This document shows, in pieces, positions 1-5,858 of a stretch of 13,282 nt of DNA. How positions within the stretch are numbered: the first letter of the stretch is position 1; every line of letters starts with the position of its first letter. The notes beneath the pieces were generated by a model. That model made no database searches. It was not told where the DNA came from and saw nothing but the letters and a program-made list of their open reading frames with translations. The position numbers and the translations under genes are program-made. The stretch is from contig CAKTUP010000054.1 of the NCBI GenBank assembly GCA_934621705.1, forward strand, positions 1 through 13,282, written 5' to 3'. This DNA is from an uncultured Petrimonas sp. GTDB taxonomy: Bacteria > Bacteroidota > Bacteroidia > Bacteroidales > Dysgonomonadaceae.

Positions 1-144
1 ATGAATTTGTCGATTAAATTTTATTAATTTTTCGCAAAAAGATATTATAGCTTTCTAAAAGCATAGTTTTAAACATCGTAAATCCGTATGAGATAATCCA
101 ATTCGCGGTATTAAGGAAATGAAAGTTGAAACACTTTTAATAAA
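1..144. other. AT-rich non-coding left edge
   Basis: The frame starting at base 1 stops after eight codons. I see no promoter boxes, RNA gene or repeat here, other than the T-tract belonging to the adjacent terminator. Confidence 0.5.
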
Positions 145-174
145 AAAATCCCCCCTTGGATAAGGGAGGATTTT
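145..174 (-). terminator. Rho-independent terminator of the dehydrogenase operon
   Basis: A 13-bp stem with one C-A mismatch (left arm 145-157, right arm 162-174) encloses a 4-nt GGAT loop. Read on the minus strand, the stem is followed by a T-rich run (complement of 138-144). It lies 23 bp beyond the lpd stop codon, where the four-gene operon should end. The arms begin and end with AAAA/TTTT, so it could also work weakly on the plus strand. Confidence 0.85.
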
Positions 175-197
175 GGGTTATCACTTTGATTAAAAAC

Positions 198-1901
198 CTA
201 CTTCTGCCTCTTAATGATATGCACCGCTTCGCCCAACACATCGGCACAGGCTTCGAATAATGCTTCGGAATAGGTGGGGTGCCCGTAGATGGTTTTGATG
301 ACTTCGTCAACGGTGATTTCCATTTCCATGAGCAGCGAGGCCTGTTGGATTATTTCGGCAGCTGCCGGACCAACGATGTGAATACCGAGGATTTCACCGT
401 ACTTGCTGTCGGCAATTACTTTTACGAAACCCACGTTGTCGCCCGATGCCATGGCACGGCCGTTGGCGGCAAAATCGAACCGGCCGATGCGCACGTCGTA
501 TTTTTCGCGCGCTTCCTCTTCGGTAAGTCCCACCATGGCCACTTCGGGATGCGTGTAAACCACCGACGGAGCCGAGTGCAGTTTCAATTCGCGATGATTT
601 CCTTTCACGGCATTATCGGCAGCCACTTCGCCCATTCGGAAAGCCACGTGTGCCAACATCTTAATGGCGTTTACATCGCCCGGAGCGTAAATTCCTTTCA
701 CGCTGGTTTCCATGTACTTGTCAACCTTGATGCGGCCGCGATCCATTTCGAATTTAATATCGCCCATACCTTCCATATCGGGCAAACGACCGATGGAAAT
801 CAGTACTTTATCGGCAACAATAGATTCTCCGTTTTCGGTTTTAACTTCTACCTTGCCTTTTTTGTCGGCAAGTTCGGTAATCTTAGTAGAAGTCATTATT
901 TTCACGCCTTTCTTTTTCAGCAGTTTGGTCAATAATTCCGATGCTTCGTTATCAACCGACGGGATAATTCTGTCCATCATCTCGATAACGGTAATTTTTG
1001 TCCCGAGCGCTTCAAACGCCTGCGCCATCTCAATTCCGATAACGCCGCCGCCGATCACGGCAAGTGTTTCGGGCAGCACTTCCAACGCCAGTAAATCGTC
1101 GCTGGTGAGCACGTTCGGATTATCGATACCCGGAATATTTATTCGGGATACTTTGGAGCCGCCGGCCAGGATGATTTTGTCGCCTTTTATCACTGTGGAG
1201 CCATCAACCACCACATCTTTGTTCTTGTTGATTTTGGCAACGCCTTTAAAAATATCTACCTTGTTGCTTCGCAGCAGCGCTTCCACTCCGCTCGTCAGTT
1301 TTTTCACCACCGAGTTTTTGTGTTGCACCACTTTGGGCATATCAATTTTGTATTTTGTGCTCTCGAAAACAATTCCGCGGGATGCGGCCATCTCCATTCC
1401 TTCGATGATCTCGCCGCTTTTCAGGTAAGCTTTGGTGGGGATACATCCTAAGTTGAGGCACGTTCCTCCGAATTCTTTTTTCTCCACAATGGCCACTTTT
1501 GCGCCGTGTTGCGCAGCACGAATGGCGGCAACGTATCCGGCAGGGCCTCCGCCAATGACGATGACATTGTAGTTATCTTCGAGGCGCGTCATGGATTTAT
1601 CAACAGCGTCTTCTTCTTCAGCAGACGCTTCTTCTTCGGGTTCCTGAGGAGCTATTTCTTCGCCTTCCTGGCCGATGTACCCGATAATTTCGGTTACGGG
1701 AACCGTGTCGCCGTCGTGACGCAGAATTTTCAGCAGAACGCCCGATGCTTCCGCTTCGAGTTCCATACTGGTTTTGTCGGTCATTATTTCGAGGATGATT
1801 TCACCTTCGGTTACAGGATCGCCTTCTTTCTTCAACCATTTTACAATTTGCCCTTCGGTCATATCGATTCCGGCTTTGGGCATGATTATTTCGTGAGCCA
1901 T
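198..1901 (-). CDS. lpdA: Dihydrolipoyl dehydrogenase (E3) with N-terminal lipoyl domain
   Basis: This is the E3 of a 2-oxo acid dehydrogenase complex: an FAD flavoprotein that reoxidises dihydrolipoyl groups and reduces NAD+ in the cytoplasm. The protein has 567 residues, about 100 more than a plain E3. Residues 1-80 form a biotinyl/lipoyl domain with the acceptor lysine K43 in a TDKTSMELEAEASG context. An acidic Glu/Ala linker follows (about 81-108). The E3 body has the FAD motif GGGPAG (117-122), the redox cysteines C148 and C153 in GGTCLNLGC, the NAD motif GGGVIG (284-289), the second FAD contact GIYAPGDV (403-410), and the catalytic HPTYSE (H541, E546). No key residue is missing. It is the last gene of the operon. 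The ATG at 1901 gives a full lipoyl domain. Lipoyl-E3 fusions are known, for example in Neisseria P64k and pneumococcal E3; here the fusion probably replaces the lipoyl domain absent from E2. Confidence 0.96.
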   Translation of the reverse strand: MAHEIIMPKAGIDMTEGQIVKWLKKEGDPVTEGEIILEIMTDKTSMELEAEASGVLLKILRHDGDTVPVTEIIGYIGQEGEEIAPQEPEEEASAEEEDAVDKSMTRLEDNYNVIVIGGGPAGYVAAIRAAQHGAKVAIVEKKEFGGTCLNLGCIPTKAYLKSGEIIEGMEMAASRGIVFESTKYKIDMPKVVQHKNSVVKKLTSGVEALLRSNKVDIFKGVAKINKNKDVVVDGSTVIKGDKIILAGGSKVSRINIPGIDNPNVLTSDDLLALEVLPETLAVIGGGVIGIEMAQAFEALGTKITVIEMMDRIIPSVDNEASELLTKLLKKKGVKIMTSTKITELADKKGKVEVKTENGESIVADKVLISIGRLPDMEGMGDIKFEMDRGRIKVDKYMETSVKGIYAPGDVNAIKMLAHVAFRMGEVAADNAVKGNHRELKLHSAPSVVYTHPEVAMVGLTEEEAREKYDVRIGRFDFAANGRAMASGDNVGFVKVIADSKYGEILGIHIVGPAAAEIIQQASLLMEMEITVDEVIKTIYGHPTYSEALFEACADVLGEAVHIIKRQK

Positions 1902-1909
1902 GTTTTTTA

Positions 1910-1937
1910 GTTATGAGTTATGAGTTGTGAGTTATGA
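1910..1937. repeat. Four tandem 7-bp repeats (GTTATGA)
   Basis: Four perfectly phased heptamers occupy the E2-E3 spacer: GTTATGA, GTTATGA, GTTGTGA, GTTATGA. Only the third copy differs, by A to G. They sit 9 bp upstream of the lpd start codon on the minus strand, so they would lie in the ribosome-loading region of the mRNA. Confidence 0.9.
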
Positions 1938-1961
1938 GTCAGCGTTGAAAAATTTACTGTT

Positions 1962-1985
1962 AAACGCCAAACATCAAACATCAAA
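1962..1985. repeat. 7-bp repeats (AAACATC) overlapping the E2 stop codon
   Basis: AAACGCC, AAACATC and AAACATC follow each other in phase, then a partial AAA. The E2 stop codon (TGA on the minus strand, 1981-1983) lies inside the last unit. The period matches the GTTATGA tract 25 bp away but the sequence differs. Confidence 0.7.
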
Positions 1986-3090
1986 TTAGTAACGTTAATG
2001 GATTTTCGAGCAATTGCTTCAGATCCGTCATGAATTTTGCGGCAGTCAGGCCGTCGATGATGCGGTGGTCGCTTGTTAAGCTGATTTTCATTATCGGACG
2101 AATCACGGCTTCTCCGTTCCGCACCACCATTGTATCTTTGGTGGATGCCACACTTAAAATGGCTGCGTTGGGCTGATTGATGATTGCCGTGAAGTGCTCT
2201 ACACCGTACATTCCCAGGTTGCTGATTGTGAATGTGCTTCCGGTTTGTTCGTCGGGCATGAGTTTTTTCGAGAAAGTGCGTTCGGTAACGTCTTTCAACG
2301 CTACTACCAACTCGCTCAACGACATTTTATCGGCGCCCTTTACCACCGGCACCAGCAAGCCTTCGTCTAAACCAACTGCCATTCCCAGATTCACGTAGTT
2401 GTGGAAAGTGATTTCGGTAACTTCGCTGTTTAAACTGGCGTTGATGTACTTGTGTTTCGTCAGTGTTTTAATGGCAGCAAACGAAATTAAGTCGGTAACT
2501 GTGAGTTTCTTGTCCGTTTTTTCCTTTATCGGGTCCATCAGTTTTTTGCGAAGCTCCAGCAACTCGCCCATATCAATCTCCCAGGTTTGAATAAACGAGG
2601 GGATTGAAAAATAGCTTTCCGACATGCGCTTGGCAATTATCTTGCGCATCATGCTCAACGGCACGGTTTCGGTGTCGGCAGCGGCTTCTTTTTTCTTGGG
2701 TGCTTCCTGCGAAGCATCCGATGGTTTCACCACCAATTGCTTGCTTACTCCCGAAAGAACCTTGGGCGCAGCCGTTGCTTCGGCAAAATCGTCGCGGGTG
2801 AGGCGTTCTTTCAATACCGGATCGGAAATGAGCAGCAAGACATCGTCTTTCATTATTTTGTCGTTGTGCCCGGTTCCTCTTATTCCTTTCAGGTCGATAT
2901 TATGTTCCTCGGCAATTCTGCGCGCGAGCGGCGAAATATGAACTTTGCCCTGAAAATTCCATCCGGCAACGTCTTCTATGTGGATGCGTCCTTTGTAGCC
3001 GGTTCCGGTTACGTTGGAAAGCGTCACTTTCATACGTTTTGCCAGCGCTCTTGCTGCAGGAGTTGCTCTAATTAGTTGTCTTTCTTCCAT
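1981..3090 (-). CDS. Dihydrolipoamide acyltransferase (E2) without a lipoyl domain, with two E3-binding domains
   Basis: This is the core acyltransferase of the complex, moving the acyl group from lipoyl to CoA. It has 369 residues from the ATG at 3090; an in-frame TTG three codons earlier is less likely. Two tandem peripheral subunit-binding domains open the protein: about residues 5-44 (ATPAARALAKRM ... GTGYKGRIHIEDV) and 50-88 (ISPLARRIAEEH ... GTGHNDKIMKDDV). A Lys/Ala/Glu-rich linker (about 105-142) leads to the catalytic domain, with TFTISNLGMYG near 286-296 and the active-site DHRIIDG (H342, D346). Typical E2 proteins start with one to three lipoyl domains; none is present here, and the 133-bp gap to E1beta is too short to hide one. 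The lipoyl group must come from another protein, most simply the lipoyl-E3 encoded next. Acyl specificity (acetyl from pyruvate or acetoin) cannot be read from the sequence. Confidence 0.94.
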   Translation of the reverse strand: MEERQLIRATPAARALAKRMKVTLSNVTGTGYKGRIHIEDVAGWNFQGKVHISPLARRIAEEHNIDLKGIRGTGHNDKIMKDDVLLLISDPVLKERLTRDDFAEATAAPKVLSGVSKQLVVKPSDASQEAPKKKEAAADTETVPLSMMRKIIAKRMSESYFSIPSFIQTWEIDMGELLELRKKLMDPIKEKTDKKLTVTDLISFAAIKTLTKHKYINASLNSEVTEITFHNYVNLGMAVGLDEGLLVPVVKGADKMSLSELVVALKDVTERTFSKKLMPDEQTGSTFTISNLGMYGVEHFTAIINQPNAAILSVASTKDTMVVRNGEAVIRPIMKISLTSDHRIIDGLTAAKFMTDLKQLLENPLTLLI

Positions 3091-3096
3091 AAACTT

Positions 3097-3151
3097 CAAT
3101 TGTTATTCAATTGTAATTCGATTGATATTCAGCAGATATTCAATTGTTTCG
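3097..3151. repeat. Five degenerate 11-bp repeats upstream of E2
   Basis: In phase the units read CAATTGTTATT, CAATTGTAATT, CGATTGATATT, CAGCAGATATT and CAATTGTTTCG. The tract fills the promoter-proximal part of the E1beta-E2 spacer and starts 6 bp upstream of the E2 ATG. Three AATTAC words follow at 3197-3227, the last covering the E1beta stop codon. I see no promoter boxes in this gap. Confidence 0.7.
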
Positions 3152-3223
3152 TTGAACAGTTCACTTACACAACGAATATCACGAATGCAGTGAGTAAATT
3201 ACAACTGAATTACGCGTAGCGAA

Positions 3224-4276
3224 TTACCTTTTATTAACCAGTTTGAGGATATATTTCTTGATCCTTTCAACGTTGGGCAGCATAGCGGCTTCCAGTTTGG
3301 CGTTGTAAGGAACGGGAACGTCTTCTGCCGCCAATCGCAGAATGCGGCCATCGAGGAAATCGAAGGCTTCGCTTTCGGCAATCATGGCAGCAATTTCGCC
3401 GATGAATCCGCCGGTTTTGTGCGCATCGTTGACGAGCAGCACACGACCGGTTTTCTTCACCGAATTCAGAATGGCTTCTTTGTCAAGCGGCATCAATGTT
3501 CTCAAATCAACCACTTCAACGCTTACGCCTTCGGCTTCCCGCACTTCGTCGGCCGCCTGCAATACGCGTTCGAGCATTCTTCCATACGTAACAACAGTTA
3601 CGTCTTTTCCCTCTCGTTTCAGTTCGGCTTTGCCCAACGGAATGGTAAATTCCGGATCGAGAGGTACTTCTCCTTTCATGTTGAACTGCGCTTTATATTC
3701 AAGGAAAATAACGGTGTTATTGTCCCTGATAGCGGATTTAAGTATTCCTTTAACATCGGCAGGTGTTCCCGGAGCCACAACCTTGAGGCCGGGAATGTGA
3801 GTAAACCAGGCTTCGAGCGACTGCGAGTGCTGTGCAGCGGCGCCCACGCCCGATCCTGCCGCGCAGCGGAAGACAACAGGTACTTGTCCTTTTCCGCCGA
3901 ACATATATCGGGTTTTGGCTGCCTGATTCACTATATTGTCCATCATATAAACGATGAAGTCCATAAAAGTTACGTCAACAATAGGCCGCATACCGGTCAT
4001 TGCAGCGCCGATGGCACAACCTGAAATGGCGTTTTCGGAAATAGGCGTGTCGCGAACGCGCTCTTTGCCGAATTCCTGAAGCATTCCTACCGATGTACCG
4101 AAATCGCCACCGAAAATACCCACGTCTTCGCCCATCAGGAAAACGTTTTCGTCGCGGCGCATTTCTTCGGACATGGCCATAATTATGGCGTCTCTTACAG
4201 ACATTACTTTAACCCCTAAATCCCCTGAAGGGGACTTCGCGGGCTGCGATTTATTATCTTTTGCTGAATTATTCAT
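3224..4276 (-). CDS. 2-oxo acid (pyruvate/acetoin) dehydrogenase E1 component, beta subunit
   Basis: This is the beta chain of the alpha2beta2 thiamine-diphosphate E1, which decarboxylates the 2-oxo substrate (or cleaves acetoin) and acylates lipoyl groups. It has 350 residues from the ATG at 4276. Family landmarks are GEDVG (49-53), PISENAISG (78-86, with the cofactor-activating E81), [12 protein letters not shown] (147-158, H150), and the C-terminal transketolase domain with [11 protein letters not shown]. The [12 protein letters not shown] stretch reminds me of acetoin-type and Firmicute-type beta subunits. The start is uncertain. Residues 14-23 ([10 protein letters not shown]) are translated from the end of an inverted-repeat element. 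The alternative ATG at 4204 (MSVRDAI) lies next to conserved sequence and has AGGGG 8 nt upstream, donated by the repeat. It is co-transcribed with the alpha subunit. Confidence 0.94.
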   Translation of the reverse strand: MNNSAKDNKSQPAKSPSGDLGVKVMSVRDAIIMAMSEEMRRDENVFLMGEDVGIFGGDFGTSVGMLQEFGKERVRDTPISENAISGCAIGAAMTGMRPIVDVTFMDFIVYMMDNIVNQAAKTRYMFGGKGQVPVVFRCAAGSGVGAAAQHSQSLEAWFTHIPGLKVVAPGTPADVKGILKSAIRDNNTVIFLEYKAQFNMKGEVPLDPEFTIPLGKAELKREGKDVTVVTYGRMLERVLQAADEVREAEGVSVEVVDLRTLMPLDKEAILNSVKKTGRVLLVNDAHKTGGFIGEIAAMIAESEAFDFLDGRILRLAAEDVPVPYNAKLEAAMLPNVERIKKYILKLVNKR

Positions 4277-4353
4277 TATTGTGTTGTTCTAATTTTTCTG
4301 CGTTTACTGTGTTTTTTAGTTACCGAAAGCCCCTTTAGGGGGTTGGGGGTTAA
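4209..4353. repeat. Inverted-repeat (MITE-like) element spanning the E1alpha/E1beta junction
   Basis: The left end (4209-4237) begins TTAACCCCTAAATCCCCT and closes with GAAGGGGACTT. The right end (4326-4353) is its imperfect reverse complement, AAAGCCCCTTTAGGGGG then TTGGGGGTTAA. Each end also contains its own small CCCCT-AGGGG hairpin. The 88-bp interior encodes nothing alone, but on the minus strand it contains the E1beta ATG (4276). The TTAA of the right end contains the E1alpha stop codon (4350-4352). I associate such CCCCT-AGGGG sequences with Bacteroidetes intergenic regions; that comes from memory. I see no target-site duplication. Confidence 0.7.
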
Positions 4354-5345
4354 TCTGCAAAAATATCTTCGAAAGCCGATTCCAACGTCGGTTCAGGACT
4401 TTCCATCGCGAATTTTACGGATTCCTCAACGGCTTCCATCGATTTGCGGTCTATTTCGTCCAGTTCCTCTTCGGTAGCCAGGTTGTTTTCTATCAAATAT
4501 TTTTTGTAGGCAACAATCGGATCTTTTTTCTTCCACTCGTCAACCTCTGCTTTGGTGCGGTATTTTCCGGGGTCGGACGTGGAGTGGCCGTGCCAGCGAT
4601 ACGTGAGCGACTCCACCAAAACCGGTCCGTTTCCGGCGCGAACGTAATCTACCAATTCTACAAACTTGTTGTAAACGGCTAGCAAATCGTTGCCGTCTTC
4701 GATAAAATGGCCGGGAATGCCGTAGGCGCATGCGCGTTGATAATTGTAATCAACGTTAATTACGCTTGAAATTGGAGTACTGATCCCGTAAAAGTTATTG
4801 ATGGAATAGAAAATTACCGGCAGTTTCCAAATCGATGCCATGTTCAGCGTTTCGTGGAAAGCTCCTTCGTTTACCGCTCCGTCGCCAAAGCAGCACATCA
4901 CAATTTTTCCGGTTTTCTTCATTTGCTGCGTCAGAGCGGCTCCGATAGCCATTCCCATTCCGCCGCCCACGATTCCGTTGGCGCCGAGATTTCCTTTATC
5001 GAGGTCGGCAATGTGCATCGACCCGCCTTTGCCCTTGCAGGTTCCGGTGGCTTTTCCCATAATTTCGGCCATCATTTCGTTCAGGTTTATTTCCATGGCT
5101 ATGGTCTGGCCGTGCCCGCGGTGATTGGAAGTAATCAGATCGCCTTCGGAAATGGCGGCGATAGCGCCCACGTTGGCAGCTTCTTCACCAACCGAAAAGT
5201 GCGTCATTCCGGGAACCTGGCCTCTTTTCACCATATAATTCACCTTTTCGTCGAAATTACGGATATCGCACATCAGCTTGTGCATGTGCAGCAATTTTTC
5301 CTTGGGTATTTCTTGTTTTTTTTCTGCTTTTTTAGATTTTGCCAT
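4350..5345 (-). CDS. 2-oxo acid (pyruvate/acetoin) dehydrogenase E1 component, alpha subunit
   Basis: This is the alpha chain of the thiamine-diphosphate E1; with the beta chain it performs the first, irreversible step of the complex. It has 331 residues with a Lys-rich N terminus. The thiamine-diphosphate motif runs from GDG (154-156) to NN (183-184) with the usual spacing and an LP pair between. The active-site segments SNHRGHG (73-79) and YRWHGHSTSDPGKYR (249-263) are intact. KGKGGSMHIADL and GNLGANGIVGGG resemble acetoin dehydrogenase AcoA and Firmicute PDH alpha chains more than what I recall of flavobacterial PDH, so pyruvate versus acetoin stays open. It is the first gene of the operon, behind a likely promoter at 5490-5521, with a leader of about 140 nt. 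The stop codon lies inside the terminal repeat of the element downstream. The ATG at 5345 gives the family's usual length. Confidence 0.94.
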   Translation of the reverse strand: MAKSKKAEKKQEIPKEKLLHMHKLMCDIRNFDEKVNYMVKRGQVPGMTHFSVGEEAANVGAIAAISEGDLITSNHRGHGQTIAMEINLNEMMAEIMGKATGTCKGKGGSMHIADLDKGNLGANGIVGGGMGMAIGAALTQQMKKTGKIVMCCFGDGAVNEGAFHETLNMASIWKLPVIFYSINNFYGISTPISSVINVDYNYQRACAYGIPGHFIEDGNDLLAVYNKFVELVDYVRAGNGPVLVESLTYRWHGHSTSDPGKYRTKAEVDEWKKKDPIVAYKKYLIENNLATEEELDEIDRKSMEAVEESVKFAMESPEPTLESAFEDIFAD

Positions 5346-5489
5346 AATATTTTGAGTTGTAATTTTGGATCAAAAGTCATCGTCGCGATTCACTAACAAT
5401 AACATTTTCGAATGATAATTGTTTAACATATGACATTCTTTTTTTGAGGATAAAAAAGTTGATTGAATCTTGATTCTGTGATTTTCGCG

Positions 5490-5521
5490 CAAAGTTATTT
5501 AGAATTGGTTTAAATAGCAAG
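5490..5521 (-). promoter_or_regulatory. Candidate promoter of the dehydrogenase operon (Bacteroidetes type)
   Basis: On the minus strand, TAACTTTG (5490-5497) matches the Bacteroidetes -7 consensus TAnnTTTG exactly and continues CGCG. CTTG (5518-5521) matches the -33 TTTG at 3 of 4 bases with a 20-bp spacer, within the usual 19-21. The predicted start near 5484 leaves a leader of roughly 140 nt before the E1alpha ATG. I see no riboswitch-like structure in the leader. Confidence 0.6.
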
Positions 5522-5557
5522 AGAGTTTGGTAAATTTAACAATTCGCGGCCAAAAAT

Positions 5558-5683
5558 GCGCCTTGCGGCACTAAACCTAAAAGAAGTACCGCCACCACGG
5601 GCGGAGTTTCGTGCATCAGCCTTACCGCAGGCGAATAAATCGCCTACGGTTATGAAAATGCCGCCTATTCAGGCGAAGGTTGC
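5558..5683 (+). repeat. Degenerate hairpin-rich repeat, copy L
   Basis: This non-coding sequence aligns along its length with the reverse complement of 13064-13191. It contains the hairpins CCGCC/GGCGG (5589-5604), AGGCGA-ATAAA-TCGCCT (5629-5645) and CGCCT-ATTC-AGGCG (5662-5675). The 17-bp core AGGCGAATAAATCGCCT is identical to the other copy in opposite orientation. The open frame that crosses it has no coding signs. It lies upstream of the main candidate promoter of the dehydrogenase operon. Confidence 0.75.
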
Positions 5684-5803
5684 GAATATTGTTCTTTGCC
5701 GGATCAATAGAGGTATTTATTTTTCAGGAAAACAACGTTGATGTTTTGCTATTTAAATTTTACTAAGTGCAAGCTTTCACCATTTGTCCAAACAATTTGA
5801 GCG

Positions 5804-5834
5804 CAAAGCTAACAGCTAACAGCCAATGGCTAAA
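5804..5834 (-). promoter_or_regulatory. Weak second promoter candidate in the phoR-E1alpha gap
   Basis: TAGCTTTG (5804-5811, minus strand) fits TAnnTTTG, with TTTA (5831-5834) at a 19-bp spacer in place of TTTG. If used, it would transcribe through repeat copy L towards the dehydrogenase genes. The boxes overlap a heptamer repeat, so a chance match is quite possible. Confidence 0.3.
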
Positions 5835-5841
5835 AGCCCTC
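5807..5841. repeat. 7-bp repeats (AGCTAAC) after the kinase gene
   Basis: In phase the units read AGCTAAC, AGCTAAC, AGCCAAT, GGCTAAA and AGCCCTC: two exact copies followed by decaying ones. They contain the tight hairpin GGCT-AAA-AGCC (5828-5838). They start 18 bp beyond the kinase stop codon. No convincing intrinsic terminator is visible for the pst-pho operon. The CCGAAAAAT/ATTTTTCGG pair (5843-5851 and 5868-5876) spans the stop codon with a 16-nt loop and has no T-run after it. Confidence 0.65.
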
Positions 5842-5858
5842 TCCGAAAAATGATTGGT

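Noticed and set aside
3100..3223. A lost or frameshifted lipoyl domain upstream of E2
   Set aside because: The gap is about 130 bp and consists of repeats; a lipoyl domain needs about 230 bp and no DKA-like motif is seen in any frame.
3224..3381. Additional small minus-strand frame at 3199-3381 overlapping E1beta
   Set aside because: It is a different frame of the E1beta C-terminal coding region, and its translation has no recognisable content.
5556..5741. Plus-strand 61-codon frame in the phoR-E1alpha gap
   Set aside because: It is read straight through hairpin repeat copy L, has no leader signals, and the homologous copy R does not preserve the frame.
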